Shown here piece by piece: positions 1 to 12,665 of a DNA stretch of 64,000 nt (its first letter is position 1; each line of letters starts with the position of its first letter). Below the pieces are notes generated by a model, which did no database searches, was not told the origin of the DNA, and worked only from the letters and a program-made list of their open reading frames with translations. The DNA is from Xenopus tropicalis (lineage: Eukaryota; Chordata; Amphibia; Anura; Pipidae), in the NCBI RefSeq assembly GCF_000004195.4, contig NC_030677.2, positions 112,865,036 to 112,929,035 of the forward strand, given 5' to 3'. Position numbers and translations under genes: made by a program.

Positions 1-470
1 TACCCAAAGAATCCTAACTACTGACTAACTCTGTGTAGAAAACAGTTCTCTTTAGCCAAACAAGCCTACTGTTATTTTGACCCATCTCACCTTAATATTA
101 CTGCAGTAACATAAGTAGTTATCCAAGGTGCAGTTGCTCTCTAGATCGGTAATTCAGTATTTAGATTTTAGGGGATAAACTCGCAAGCCTCCCGCCTTGC
201 ACAGCTTTCTGCAAAACTCTGCCAGATGCATTTTGAATGTAAATTTCAATGAGATAACAGAGGATTGTAATTGTGTGTTTATTAACTTATCCCCTTGCTA
301 ATTTCATCTGCAAATGCATTGAGCAAAGTGCAATTTCGAGTGCAATTGCCAGTACAGCATTTTTTTCTAGAATTCCAGAATCATTGTGGACTCAAATGTA
401 CAATTCTCTTGGTGCAATTGTGCCATGCCTGCTGCAATTTCGTCCAGTTTGCCAAAATGGATACAAATCA

Positions 471-1037
471 GGAGTGCTGAATATTTTTAAAGTCTGTCTG
501 ATGTAATTTTCAGCATTCGATGGTGTCAATTCCGATGTTCAGCGTGCAAGTGACATATGCGCCCTATTCTTTCAGGGCAATTGAACTGCTCCATTGCGCT
601 GAGGGAACCCTGGAGCTACCACCACCTCCACATTCCTCTGCCTTGAAATGAAGGGCAGAAAGGACTGAGCACGCCAAGCGCAACTATAGGGAGGAGCACA
701 CTTTCACACAAGTACCTTTAATTAAATAAGTTTTATGTGCAATTAGCTGCAGGGAAAAATGCAAGTTGCTAACTGGCACTTGTAGACATAAATGAGACCT
801 AATACATTAATGGTCCTGTAACAAAATCAAATATGTAAACTCATAATTGATAGATATGGTAATGCTTAGAGACAAATCAAGTGCTACTGTGCCTTTTGAA
901 AGACCAGGTGGTAACTCCAGGATTCCCTCAGTGCCCTGTGTCAATTGGCGCAGTTGCACTGAAAGAATAGGGCTCATACATCACTGACACGATAAACACT
1001 GGAAATGAAGCAAGCAGATTTTTAAAATATTTGGTGC
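471..1037. mobile_element. Old DNA element with long inverted repeats
   Basis: The left arm (about 471-624) and right arm (about 907-1037) are imperfect reverse complements. Both carry CCCTATTCTTTCAG near the middle and AATATTTTTAAA or its complement near the outer end. Weaker complementarity seems to continue outward to about 300 and 1190, so the true ends are uncertain. No coding capacity is seen. This suggests a non-autonomous DNA transposon of a family I cannot name. Confidence 0.6.
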
Positions 1038-1189
1038 CTCACAATTGCGTCAAGCGCATCCCCCTCTTGTGATTGCAATGACAGTGGAATTCTGGGGGGG
1101 AAAAGGCTGCATTGTAGGGGAAAAATTGGACATCCCCCCAGATCAATACACTCACCAATAACTTTGTATAGAGATCTGCAACTGCACCA

Positions 1190-4100
1190 GTTTTGTGGTG
1201 GTCCAGTTAAGGACACTGCCAATAAATATACTAACACAAATGGGGAGAGAGGATATTGCAAGAATGGTATCATCTTTATATGCCAGCTTAATGTCTACCT
1301 TACCAGCTCCCTTTTAGTCAGCTTACAACAGATGCCTTAATGATATCCCTGGCCTTAGTGAGAAGAGAAAACTGAAAAACCAATAGAACAGAGATGAACT
1401 GAAGAGTGAATCTATTGAGATAATTAATAAAAAGTAACAATAATAGTGTAGCCTCAGAGATATATATTCTTGTTTTCAGGTAACGATCATAAACAGAGAG
1501 CTGTATAAAAAAAAAGGCAGAACAGAAAGAAAAAAATATATATACATCATTATATAAACTGAAATAAAGTAATGAAAACCAGTGAAAATGTTGCTAACAT
1601 TAGGTCAGTTTGTAACAAACTACAAATGTATTTAAAGTTAATATAAGGTAAAACCCTGCTTTATAGAAGCCACCAACAACATAGAGGCAGCTTTCGGAAA
1701 GCTGCATGGCACAGCTTAGTGTTCACAGCCTTTAGTGTCAATTTAAAGGGTTCAGGCAGGATTTACGTGATTTAACTTCTTTGTGCATACTTAATTTAAA
1801 GTACATCTATGGTTTTAATCTAGTTGTTTTTGTGTCGAAAACCACAGCAAAGAATATTTAAGCAAGGAATATTTAAGGACTCCTGCTGAAGCAGAAAACA
1901 CCCAGGCCTACAGTAAAGTGTATAATTATAACCACATTGATTAGGAGAGTGGGAAGATTAGCTTTAGGAATGGTTGACAAGAGGGTTTCTTATATACGGA
2001 AGAGACAAGGACACAAAAATTGCAGAAAATTAGAACTTTGCCTTTACTTTATTTCACTGAAAAAAAACACATAGACAGGATGCTTTTCTTCAAACGGTAC
2101 CAAAACAGTCTCTCATAGATGAGATTTTGTAGTCTTTCTGATTTAGGGTGAGCAGATCACTGTGAAATTCAGGGACACTTCTAACAAATACATGTTGCAG
2201 GCCAGCACTGGTTGCATTTAAATTAAACTGCGACTGGTTCAGCCCTGCCAGCTGGATTATATAAACATTTCCCATCTGCCCACCCTATCCTTATTCCCCA
2301 AGGGTCTCTCCCCGACAGTGGATCACCACAAGGTTAACGCCTGGTTACTCACAGGTCATTAGAGATCGCTCTCAATCAGCCAGGCCACACAGCCTATTTC
2401 CAAGCCATCTTTACTGATGACACTTTCCAAAACATGGGCTTTCTTCAGGCAGTCACACTCAATTTCAGGCTCCATAGGCCTATTGGCTATCTTTCTCCCT
2501 CAGTCTCAGGTTTAACAGGCGCCTTGCTACTTTCTTTCCCTGTTTCTCTTAATCTCAGTTCCACAGCCCCTTGGCTCTCTCAGGCTCCCCCTCACCAGTA
2601 ACACCACTTGAGATTTGTAGGTTCAACTTTTTAAAGGGTAGCAGCCTGGATAGGAGTCAACCGTAACCCCTCTCCTGTCAGTAAGCTCTAATGGCAGCTC
2701 TTCTCTCAGCTGCCACTCTACGTTACCTGGCTAAGAGGGAAAATTAAACCCTTTACCGCTAGGGAAACCTCTGCAGCCCATATTATGCACATTTAAAAGC
2801 ATGCTTCCTTGCACCCTTTTAGGCCAGACAGATGTGTTTTCCAAGCACACTGTCACACGAGAAACTGAGATTCAGACAATAACCTCCCTGGAAAATAAGC
2901 AACAGTGCAAAATACACTACCACCTAATACCTAATATTTATTAGGTAGCTATTTTGTGTCGTTTCTTAGAATTCTAGCTCTTTCCTCTACCTCTGACGTA
3001 AGGGTTAATTAAAAGCAGTTGTCCACCTAAGGAAAACCCTCAACTATGGCAGGAAGTACTTTATTTCTACCCTTATCAGGGGGTAGGAATCATGTTTAGA
3101 AGGATCATATATCTAATTTCTAAATACCAATCTACTGGATAATGTGCTTTTCAAATAGTATAGTACGGCGACTAATCTCCCCTTGTGTCACAGCCCTAAA
3201 GGAAGAATTTAGAAGCAGAAGAGAACAGAATCCAGAACAATACCTTAAATGCTCCCCTAGAGGGAAATGGAGGAATAATTCAAATAAATTAAGAAGAGAT
3301 TCCTGCTGCAGTTTATAATACAAATGCACAGAGCAGAGCATTTGAAAAAGTTGATTACAATCAATGATATTAAGGGCTATGACAGACAAGGAGATACGTT
3401 GCCTGTGATAAACCATCTCTACCATGGGTGACTTATCTCCTCCAAATGCCTTCCCATTGGTGGTAATGTAAATCGCTGGTGGGAAAACATGTGCATTACT
3501 TTAGCAATCTGTAATAGAACACACATTTGGAATTGACTATACAGAAAACCTCAAACACTGTGTGCTTTGAATACAAACCATGGAATCCATTTTCAAGCAC
3601 CTTTACTAAAATGACTAGAGTTCCCTAGGGTAAAAAATGTGTCATGCTGAAGAATGTCCATGGCACAGAATTATTAATTGTGTGTCAAACGTTGGGTTAT
3701 TTAGTGAATTAACAGCTGCCCAGCCTTAGATAAAGAATTTCTCAAACAGCATAATAATTGGCACATAGATATTATAATGGCTCTGTAACTTTTATTATCA
3801 GCAATAACTATGTCAATGTCTTTTATTTCCAATGGCAACCTGAAGTGAATTCATGAGCAATAGCTATTTGCAGCCTGTGGCATTTTGTCCAAGATAAATC
3901 TGAGTATAAACCCACACTAATGATGCAGCAAAAAGAAGAAAATCCTCTACAGAACTAGCTATGAATAATCCTTCTAAACTACCCAAACTACCACCACCAC
4001 AATAATTAATTTGTATATACTAGTCAGACTTTATTTATAGAGAGATTTGAAAAAAAGACTTTAGTATTTTAATGAATAATAAAACTATGACTCAAAGCAC

Positions 4101-5600
4101 TGAGCAAACCTCCCACCAGTTAGTCAGCCATGACTTTCCTATACATCTCAACCTCTAATATTACTGACATATAACTGAAACTACTCACAAGCAAGCAGGC
4201 AGCCAGATTCTGTAAGTAGATATCTTATTTATCCATTATATTTAATGCTATACTATATATATATATGAACATATATATATGTGTGTGTCATTGGTGTGGA
4301 AACAAAAGCATTAAAACAGCAACAAAGGTAATTTTTACTGTTTGTGTTGACCACTTCAAGGCATAAAAAGATGAGAATCTGCTTTATTTAGGCACACATG
4401 ACAATGCTGTACTGTAATATATTTAGGGCACTTAGACAATAGTTAGTATTAGTTAGCATGCCAGCATAATGTACATATTATGTTTATCGCTAAACAGTAT
4501 GGTACAAAATAATTGGTTTTCTGTAATTACCAGAACGACTACCATGCTGCCAAGTTAATATTAATAACAAAATATGTCTCATTGATTTGGCCAGAGCCTT
4601 AGCAACAAAGCAAATGCAGTTGAGTGATAAACACACAGTTAAAAGCAGAGTAGCAGAAGAATATAATTCCTTAGCTACTGATTACAATATTTACATGCAC
4701 TGAAAGCATGTCTTTGAGGTACAAAATGCAATTGCTGACCTCAAACGAGTCAATCATTTATTCAAATAAACACCAAATATAAAATTTGAATAACAGTAAA
4801 TGAATATGTCTTTCATAAATTTTACCCAAGGTTGGGCTTCCTTCTGTTCATATAAAATATATTATTGTATGTGAGTCTTTTATTATGGTCAGCTGTGCTG
4901 TATAAGGAAGGAGATCTGTTATTTATTGTAATTACATTGTTCATCCAGAAGTGATAAGAAACAACTCTTTGTTTCCTTGGAAGCATCCTTAACTCCTTAT
5001 CATGAAATTAGTCAAATGATTTTCTTTTAATTTTTGAAATTACTTTCTCTGCCACAGTTTGTCATTGAAGAGCTATTCTAAAATGCTTTTCTTATCCAAA
5101 CTCAGTTTCAGTATTACATGTATTATTTATTTAGTGCTTGTAGAATATTTTATCAAATGGATTTGCAGTAAATTTCGAAAGAAAATATGTATCTGTGCAT
5201 TTGCTTGTATACATCAGATTGATTTAGGTAAATCAGGTAACTTGGAAGTAGGTAAATAGCTACTGAGGTATAGCAATGATAAATGAGGCTTTGATTTCTA
5301 GAAACAATTAATGCAAATTATATAATAAACTGGACAATACAGGGGCATTTCTTGCGAGAAAATAATTTGCCCAATTGTATTGGGGGTCTCTGTAAAGCCC
5401 AACAAGTCCTCTCATTTTTAAAAGGAAATATAGACCCCTTTTTTGCTGTCCATTACAGCTGCAGCTGGCACCAAGGGTTGCTAGGCAATGTGTTTTTCCC
5501 ACAGACTTCAATGGAATGTGTAACAGTAGAATCTATAGCCCATTGCAATCACATCCTTGACAGCAAAGAGTAGTAGATTCTACTTTCTGTGGCTGGAAAG
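1190..5600. other. Unassigned non-coding stretch
   Basis: No gene or clear element is recognised here. Open frames are short and lack known motifs. About 2280-2770 is pyrimidine-rich and differs in composition from its flanks, so it may be an old LTR or repeat fragment. Short TA and TG runs lie at 4251-4289. The rest is AT-rich and looks unique. Confidence 0.5.
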
Positions 5601-5603
5601 CAT

Positions 5604-5780
5604 TTAAAGGGGATCTAAATCCAAAAAAAAATAACTTATAAAGTAACTCTTTGAGTGCCCCGCTAGTCTGCATTGACTTGCAATGCTTTTATTTTAACAG
5701 AGTGCTTGTTAATTTATTAAACTGGCGGGTGTTAAAGCTTAGTGATACCCTGAGCTTTAACACCTTATATCACAGAATAG
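5604..5780. mobile_element. Possible T2-type MITE end
   Basis: The stretch begins ATTTAAAGGGGATCTAAATC, which resembles the TTAAAGG terminal motif of Xenopus T2-type MITEs. No matching right end was found, so this is at best a truncated copy. Confidence 0.3.
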
Positions 5781-6506
5781 AGTTTGAATGCTAAAGATGA
5801 CTTTAGGCTTTTAAAATATGTCAAGTCAAAAACAACTTCCTTTTAGTCCTGGAAAGTGTTAAAAAATTGAAAAACATTTTGCATAGCTGGGAATATCTCG
5901 GTAATCCCTAGTTTAATATATAGTAAATCTGACCCTGAATCTTGCAATGTGCTATAGCAACAAATAATTTCAGGGCCTTTTTTCTCACAAAAATGTGATG
6001 TTGTCCCATGTCCCGTTTACGCATCTAAATGCAAGCAGCACTGCATGCAAGGGATAAGTGAAGTCTTTGTGCTTCATTCTGGATTGCAGGGCAAGGTAAA
6101 AAAGTGCAAAAAATAGCTTTTTTTGGAAAGTCTGCCCTTACCAACATAGGCGGATTCTCCATAAGGCTAGGGGAGGCTAAGCCTCCCCAAACCTGCTTGT
6201 CACATTAAAAAAAAACAAAACAAACAAAAAAAAACCTTACTCCGTTTCTGCACTGTGCTGGAAATCTGTTCTTGCAAGGTCGTTTTGCTGTGCTCCGATT
6301 GGATCTTTCTTCTTATGGATTGTCCAATCAGAGCACAGCTTTCTTGACAGACAGTAAAATTGACCAATGAGAGCACAGATGCACACAGGGATCGGGAGAT
6401 TTTGCAAACTGGAAGCAGTGCAGAATTGAAGACTGAAAAGAAGAATCTGCAGCTGTAACTTTACCTAAGAACCAACTCTCAACTTTTGCTGCAGATTTCA
6501 TCCCAC

Positions 6507-6608
6507 AGGTACTATACACAGGTACTATACACAAGTACTATACCCAGGCACTATACACAGGTACTATACCCAGGTACTATACACAGGTACTATACACAGG
6601 TACTATAC
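6507..6608. repeat. 13-bp minisatellite inside the hAT copy
   Basis: There are seven full units plus 11 bases of AGGTACTATACAC, with few substitutions. The sister hAT copy has only a single degenerate unit at the matching place (near 47308), so the array grew after insertion. Confidence 0.9.
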
Positions 6609-7017
6609 AGTTCTAAAGAATCACTAGCTGACATTAAATTTTTTTTTGCCTGACCTGACATCTATAATAATTTATAATCTATCCCCTACCCTAACAGATG
6701 GAGGGTAAAAAAAAGTTAACTCTTTCCCCTGCAAAAGCTCATTGTGTGTTTATATATTTGTTGTTGTTGTTTTTTGCACTTACTATTTTTTTTTTGTCAT
6801 TGTTTTTTTCATTTCTAGTTAGTTACAGTGGGGACAAGTGCTGTGTATCAGTGTCAGTGTTATAGTGCCAGGGCCTGAATATCTGCCATCTGTACCCACT
6901 GTGTTTCACTGTATATAATGTGCTGGGTTTGTAAATACGGACTGCGTCTCACTGTATATAATGGGGAGTCAGTACCCACTGCCTTTCTTGCTATAAAACT
7001 AACATAAACACATCTAA

Positions 7018-7405
7018 AGGGGTGGTTTACTTTTAAGTTAACCTTTAGTATGTTATAGAATTACCTATTCCTAGCAACTTTGCAATTGGTCTTCCTAATT
7101 AATTTTTTTGAATAATTTGCCTCTGTTCTGCCTCTATACAGATTTCAAATGGGGGCCAAAAAATATTGCTCTGTGAGGCTACAATTTTATTATTATTATA
7201 ATTTTGTATTACTTATTTTTCCAAGTAGGCCCCTTAACTATTCATATTCCAATCTCTTGTTTAAACCACTACCTGGTTGCTAGGGTAAATAAGACCCTAG
7301 CAACCAGATAGCTGCTGATATACCAAATGGAGAGCTGCTGAACAAAAAGCTAAATAACTGAAAAACCATTAAAAATAAAAGTGAATTTGAATGCGAACTA
7401 ACCCT
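7018..7405. mobile_element. T2-type MITE nested in the hAT element
   Basis: It has ends of the TTAAAGGGGTGGTT type in inverted orientation. CTAA (7014-7017) and TTAA (7406-7409) flank it as the target duplication. The internal motif TTGCTAGGGTAAATAAGACC and the paired CCTAGCAACCAG are typical of an abundant Xenopus T2 family. The sister hAT copy at 46.9 kb lacks this insert. Confidence 0.8.
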
Positions 7406-7802
7406 TTAAGCTAACTGATCACAAACACAAATGTTTGCAGATCCCCTAACAGAAGTGCACGTATGAATACTTTTACATCCTAAACATTTTAGGGTAAAAA
7501 AAAAAAGCACCCCCCGCACTTTTGTACAGTATCCCTAGGAGTCAGTGGGAACGGCAAGAGGTAGTTGGGAGGTTAATTTTTTACACCAGCAGCGAATCCA
7601 CTAAGTGTCACATTAGCTGTAGGTCAGTCTGTGTATGGGCCATCTTTAGCCTCCCCAAACAAAAAAGTCACCCTCCGCCTATGCTTACCAATATTTTGCA
7701 TTTTACAGTATGACAGTAGCATAATAATGATTATTACTTCCTTTCAACTTTTTATTCACAACCATTTAGGATGCTTAGAGACAAGGTCAAAATAAAATAT
7801 TT

Positions 7803-8600
7803 ACCCCAGGAAACATACATTTTTGGAAATTGCACATTCTGATGAAACTAAAATAGGTAAATAGGCTCTTCTAGTACAAACTAACAAGCAATACTTTTAT
7901 ATAATTTAGTTTTCATAATAATCTTGAAAAATCACAGCAAAGCTTGTAATTTACAGGATATTATCTATCACACATCATTGTGTACCACAATAAAACACTC
8001 TAAATATGGGTAGGTTTGCCAAAGTATATGGCATGTAGAAGCCCCAAAATGAAAATAGTGCAAAGACACTGCAAAACCAACACATTTTATGCAGGCTAAA
8101 GACACAATAAAATAATTTAACCACAGAAAACCATTTGTGTTTGGAAAGTATGCATTTTCCCATATGCAAAATAGGTAAACATGTTGATCTACTATAAATT
8201 ACCAAGCAGTAAAACTTTCCTAAAATTTGACGTTTTGATGATATTTTACCTCAGTTTTTACAGTGTACAGCATCATATGCCTCTTGTATGCTTATGTACC
8301 AAGCTCAAACATCCTAAAATTTAACACCAGGGGGTCTACTAAACAGTTTGATGCTTAATGCACATAGGTTTACTCAGGCATATGGCCTGTAGAGGCCCCA
8401 AAATTGAAATATTGCATACAAATGTTTGTGGTTTACACATTGGCTGATGCTAGTAATGCAGCCTGAATGAGTATTATGTGCCGTAAGAGCCCCAAACAGT
8501 AGGAATACCCTAGAAAACCATATATTTTTGGAACATATTCTTCCAAATTCAAAATGGTTTAAGACCTCTTTCTACTTTAAACTGCAAAGCTTTGTGAAAC
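7803..8600. repeat. Diverged long-period tandem repeat
   Basis: Three successive units begin near 7803, 8121 and 8511. Each opens with a version of AAAACCATATATTTTTGGAA, followed by AAAATAGGTAAA and then an AAGCARTAAACTTT-like segment. A later landmark, TATGGCATGTAGAAGCCCC, recurs near 8028 and 8381, and in weaker form near 8475. The spacing is about 320-390 bp. The third unit is partial. Confidence 0.6.
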
Positions 8601-8751
8601 AGTTTTTATGAAAGTTTTTATGAAAGCAACAGATAATAAATACCATAGAACAAAAAAGAGCAAGAATTTATTCACATTTCTTGTGAGCAAAATTCATGAA
8701 TTGATTTATATTTTAAGGGCAGGCTTAATTTTCAGTTGTTCTTATACTATA

Positions 8752-8755
<4 letters not shown>

Positions 8756-8791
<36 letters not shown>
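8756..8791. repeat. (TA)n microsatellite
   Basis: An uninterrupted TA run of about 18 units between AT-rich flanks. Confidence 0.97.
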
Positions 8792-8794
<3 letters not shown>

Positions 8795-8849
8795 CAACAA
8801 CAATATTTTCCAGTGCATTATGGAGATTAGACATCATTTACATCAGCCC

Positions 8850-9960
8850 CTGCCCCAGTGGAGTTTAGAATGTAAGGTGCCCAACATATTCACACACGCT
8901 ATAGTCAGTATTGCTAGATGCCAATTCAGATACGTGAAAAGGATGAGGAGAAAGCTTTATCTTTGGTGCCATACATCCCATATTTTAGCATATTGTTGTA
9001 TATTTAGCTTCAGTATTCGTGGATTCCATTTTATCCTGGTTGTTCTGTAGTCTAGTTGCTGACTACGTGCTGAATAGCGGGAGTTTCAGTTATTTTTCAT
9101 GTTTTTGCTATTAGGAAGGCAGCCATGTTGAAAATATAAAATAAGAGCTTTTTGGTTAGCTGCAATGTTGCTATCTGAGGTTGTAGGGGTTTTACCGAGG
9201 GGCAGTGCCACCACATGTGTAATAGTGTCCTTTGCTGTGTCCAGCACTGGGTTTAGTAGTGCCATGTAAATAAGGCTATAGGTTGTGGTGTAAGATACCA
9301 CCTATGGGTCACTTTGGTATGCTCCTCTATGTGGTTTGTGAAACAGGTGGCCCCTTTTGGAGCTGAAAGGCTTTATTGCCATTGATCAGAAATGAATTGA
9401 AGTTGCAGCTCCTCTTCCCATTTACACAGACATGGAAATGTGTGATCTTATAGAACTCCAATAGAATTGCTTTCCTATTCCAGACTTTTTTTTGCAGAGA
9501 TACCACACCATGGTGTTCTATCATCCTTGATTTCAGGAAAAAAAGTTTTTAAAAGATGCAGTCGCTGGATGTGGGTATGCGGTAAATTGTATTTTTTCAC
9601 CAAGTCCTCAAATCACTGAAGGGAGGTGGCGGAATAGAGAAGACCTATGGTAGTTTGTCCTCTTGCATCCCATTCAAGGCAATATTTGAAATTAAGTATT
9701 TTAATGCTGTAAGCAGTAACACTGTAGAAGAAAATGGGCCACTATTGTATTTGGCTGTCACTTTGTCCCATGTAATTATGATTTTTTAAGTTTTGTGGTA
9801 AGTAGTAGATTCTTCGCTGAGGGCCTATTTTGCTTAGGTATCCAAAGGAGTTCTAGATTAACTATTTTTCCATCTTAAAGCTTTCTTGCTTGGTGGTCAG
9901 CCTGTTCATCTTCTTTTTAATGTATGTTATTAAAACACTAGAAAGCCTTTTCTCCAGAGG
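8850..9960 (-). pseudogene. L1/Tx1-type LINE ORF2 C-terminal relic
   Basis: Reverse-strand translation across several frames gives, in order, FEDLVKKYNLPHTHIQRLHL (near 9590), WEEELQLQFISDQWQ (near 9400), RWYLTPQPIA (near 9300), RTLLHMWWHCPS (near 9210) and LLFYIFNMAAFLIAKTWK-like sequence (near 9130). This is the order seen C-terminal to the reverse transcriptase in vertebrate L1 and frog Tx1-clade LINEs, including the conserved RWY-TP and LLH-WW-CP motifs. Stops and frame changes interrupt it throughout, so it is dead. The RT core itself is missing or unrecognisable, and a repeat at about 10040-10195 may break the upstream part. The family assignment rests on motif recognition, not on a search. 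Confidence 0.8.
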
Positions 9961-10039
9961 TACTATTTTTTTTACTGGATTTTACACCACAGGCCGTGAT
10001 CATAACTACTAGGATCTCCAAATGTTATTCTGTAACAAT

Positions 10040-10195
10040 TTCCTTTACAGTAGTGACAGTGGTGCCTGAGGCAAAAAACAAAATTTGGCTCTTAAAGTTA
10101 CCAGAGGCAGTTTTTTTACCACCCCTGGTAACTGGCCACTCACCGGCCCCTGAGGCAAGGTTCTCGCCTTCCTTCATGGCAGCAGCGGCCCTGAG
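10040..10195. mobile_element. Possible hAT-like MITE
   Basis: It begins CAGTGGTGCCTGAGGC and ends GCAGCGGCCCTGAG, a weak inverted pair resembling GC-rich hAT-type MITEs elsewhere in the window. No target duplication was confirmed. Confidence 0.3.
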
Positions 10196-10699
10196 TGGTT
10201 ATGTCTATGGTACACATTTTCCCTCTTATTCAAGACCAAATTTCCACTCTAGATCTTGAATGTGTCAAGCCATTTTAACTGGAGTGTGGAACATCTAGCT
10301 CTATTCCTGTTTAATTCTCCTCTGGCTGGGTGCTTAGTGCTGATATGGTACCATTTGCCCCATTTGTGCAATACTGTCTTTATAACTGAGCCCCCGTGAG
10401 CAGATTTTATTATTATCATCCTTCTCATTTTATCTTCTACCAGAAACTGGGAATAAAAATCGCATTCAATGCTTTGTATATAAAATACAAATACACAGTA
10501 CAACTCCACTTTATTTATAGTTCTGCAAACATTGTGGCACAGTATGTTAAGAATATCTCAGCTTCAGCAATTAATATGACAACAAACACTGTATTGAGTA
10601 TAAAGATCAAAGAGAAGCAAACCTAGTAACAGTCTTAAAGAAATCAAGGTTTTATTTAATATATTTTTTGAAAAAGTTGTGTTTACCACTAAATTCTTA

Positions 10700-10861
10700 C
10701 CCCTATGTTATAAAAGGTGCTAAGTTTGCTCAGGAGCAGTAACCTATAGTAACCAATAAGATGTTTGCTTTTAAACAGGTGACCAGTAAATGCTACTTGC
10801 TTATTGGTTGCTATGGGTTACTGCACCTGGGCAAACTTAGTGCCTTTTATTACATAACCCC
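10700..10861. mobile_element. Short MITE, 'GTGCTAAGTTTGC' family, copy 1
   Basis: The terminal inverted repeats read about ATAAAAGGTGCTAAGTTTGC on the left and its complement ending CCTTTTATTACATA on the right. The inside contains TTGGTTGCTATGGGTTACTG. Related copies lie at 13449-13596, 14946-15085 and 59082-59222. Confidence 0.75.
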
Positions 10862-11034
10862 CTAAACCTTTAGGCAGAGAAGCAATGAACTGTGACCACA
10901 AAGACAAGAGATTCTCTGCCCCAACAAAGCAGGGACTGTTTATGTTTATCATCAAAGTTATTTTTTTAGTAGCTTAATGCAGAAAGTGTATTCATGCCCT
11001 ATATATTGATAATGGGTGACTGCAGAGGATCCCT

Positions 11035-11056
11035 TGTATGTATGTATGTATGTATA
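11035..11056. repeat. (TATG)n microsatellite
   Basis: About five tandem TATG units at the left edge of a dispersed repeat. Confidence 0.9.
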
Positions 11057-11290
11057 TCTTTATTTATAAAGCGCTACTTATGTACGCAGCGCTGTACAGT
11101 AGAATTCATTAATACAGACAGGGGGGTTAAAGATAATGGATAAATACAAAGTACAACAATAAATACAAATAAATACAAGGTACAGTTGCAATAAGAGTCA
11201 GAAACACAAGATGAAGGAGGTCCCTGCCCCGTAGAGCTTACAATCTATATGGGAGGGTAACTAACAGACACAAATAGGCAAATATAAGTG
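11057..11290. repeat. Dispersed repeat with 'AAAGCGC...GCAGCGCTGTACA' signature
   Basis: It starts TTTATTTATAAAGCGCTAC, continues GCAGCGCTGTACAG, and later has CCCTGCCCCGTAGAGCTTAC. Fragments with the same start occur at 15475-15518 and 44575-44705. It is SINE-like or LINE-tail-like, but I cannot fix the family. Confidence 0.55.
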
Positions 11291-11390
11291 CTGTCCTTGT
11301 CATTGTATGTAGGGATTTTGGTACCACATCCTCAATGCTAAAGGTTTAACATTTAGTTTTGAGCACAATTTCTCCTGTTTTGCTATAGTA

Positions 11391-11692
11391 CAGTGATCCC
11401 CAATCAGTGGCTCGGGGGCAACATGTTGCTCACCAACCCCTTGGATGTTGCTCTCAGTCACCTCAAAGCAGGGGCTTGTTTTTGATGGCTTGGTGGCAAG
11501 TTTTGGTTGCATAAAAACTTTATGTACCACCAAACAAACCTTCCTGTAAGCTGATAGTGTGCATGAGGCTGCCTAATAGCCAATCACAGCCCTTATTTGG
11601 CACCTCCATGAACTTTTATGCTGCTTGTGTTGCTCCCCAAGTCTGTTTACATTTGACTGTGGCTCACAATTAAGAAAGGTTGGGGACCCCTG
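11391..11692. mobile_element. hAT MITE, 'GATCCCCAACC' family, copy A
   Basis: Starts CAGTGATCCCCAA and ends TTGGGGACCCCTG. It is flanked by CTATAGTA (11383-11390) and CTATAGCA (11693-11700), an 8-bp duplication with one change. Copies B (21782-22088) and C (63245-63541, inverted) belong to the same family. Confidence 0.9.
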
Positions 11693-11699
11693 CTATAGC

Positions 11700-12660
11700 A
11701 TATACAGGGGCAATGACCAGCTTCATGTTTTAGCTCCTACCATTCCCTGCTACAATCAGGTGACCCCAGTGATGGCCAATAAAAAGGGCAAGCATTTGGG
11801 AGTAATTTAGCATTTAGAAGCAAGGTGCAGGTAAAACTTAGTCCCTGTGAAAAATGGATAATGAAGCCGTATAATTCTTAATGAATCAGATGAAAGTGAG
11901 TGTAGGGCTGGGCAGACCAGGGAAGTTGGCCAGCTTAAATATATTGCAATATATGGAGAAGCATTTTTTGTATAAAGGGGAGGACATTTTTTAGTAGCTT
12001 AAAAATGTCTTAATGTTCTAAATATACAGTATACTGATAATGGGCGAGTGAAAGGACATCTTGTACATCTACAAAAACATATGTGTTGTGCACATACGCC
12101 AGTGAATTAAAAGAAAAGGTTTGAGAGTTACCCTCTCAACTGAGTGTCCGTGCAGCGATCTAGAGCAGATGCAATAACTCCAATCCAATCACTAAATTTA
12201 GTCATTTTTGTATTCTTCTCCCCAGTTTCTTTCCAACAGAATCCTACAGAATATGTACTGCATCTTAATAAACTGATTCTTACACAAAATTATTTTGCAT
12301 GTGGAACTGAAATATACTAACAGAAAATAGTAATGTAGGATTTACTGTAAACACATAAATCTACTAAAAAAAGAATACACAACAAAATGGAAGGTTGTAA
12401 CTAATAGGACTTTCCCTGACATTATCCGGTTACTAGACTTGATGCCCCCAGTAAAAACCATCTTCCATAGACACTGGATTCCTGAGTAGTAGTGGTTCAT
12501 TTTGTATAGTAAGGGAGAAAATATTATTGTCTCTACCCCATATCTCTTACCATAATCTTGTCTGCATTAAGCATTGGTTTAGTGCTGTGGTGGTTCATTT
12601 TTTATTCATTGTAAGGCAGTTGTTGAATATATTCCACAGCTTGCCCACATCTCCCACCAT
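11700..12660. other. Unassigned non-coding stretch
   Basis: No gene or repeat family is recognised. The sequence is AT-rich and looks unique. Confidence 0.5.
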
Positions 12661-12665
12661 AAACT

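Larger units (their letters stand above)
6145..7683. mobile_element. hAT-like element, copy 1 (carries nested insert)
   Basis: The element starts CATAGGCGGA and ends TCCGCCTATG, an inverted terminal repeat. It is flanked by a perfect 8-bp direct repeat CTTACCAA (6137-6144 and 7684-7691). An 8-bp duplication is the hAT signature. A second copy sits at 46940-47791. Copy 1 is longer because it holds a T2 MITE (7018-7405) and an expanded minisatellite (6507-6608). No transposase is visible, so it is non-autonomous. Confidence 0.85.
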
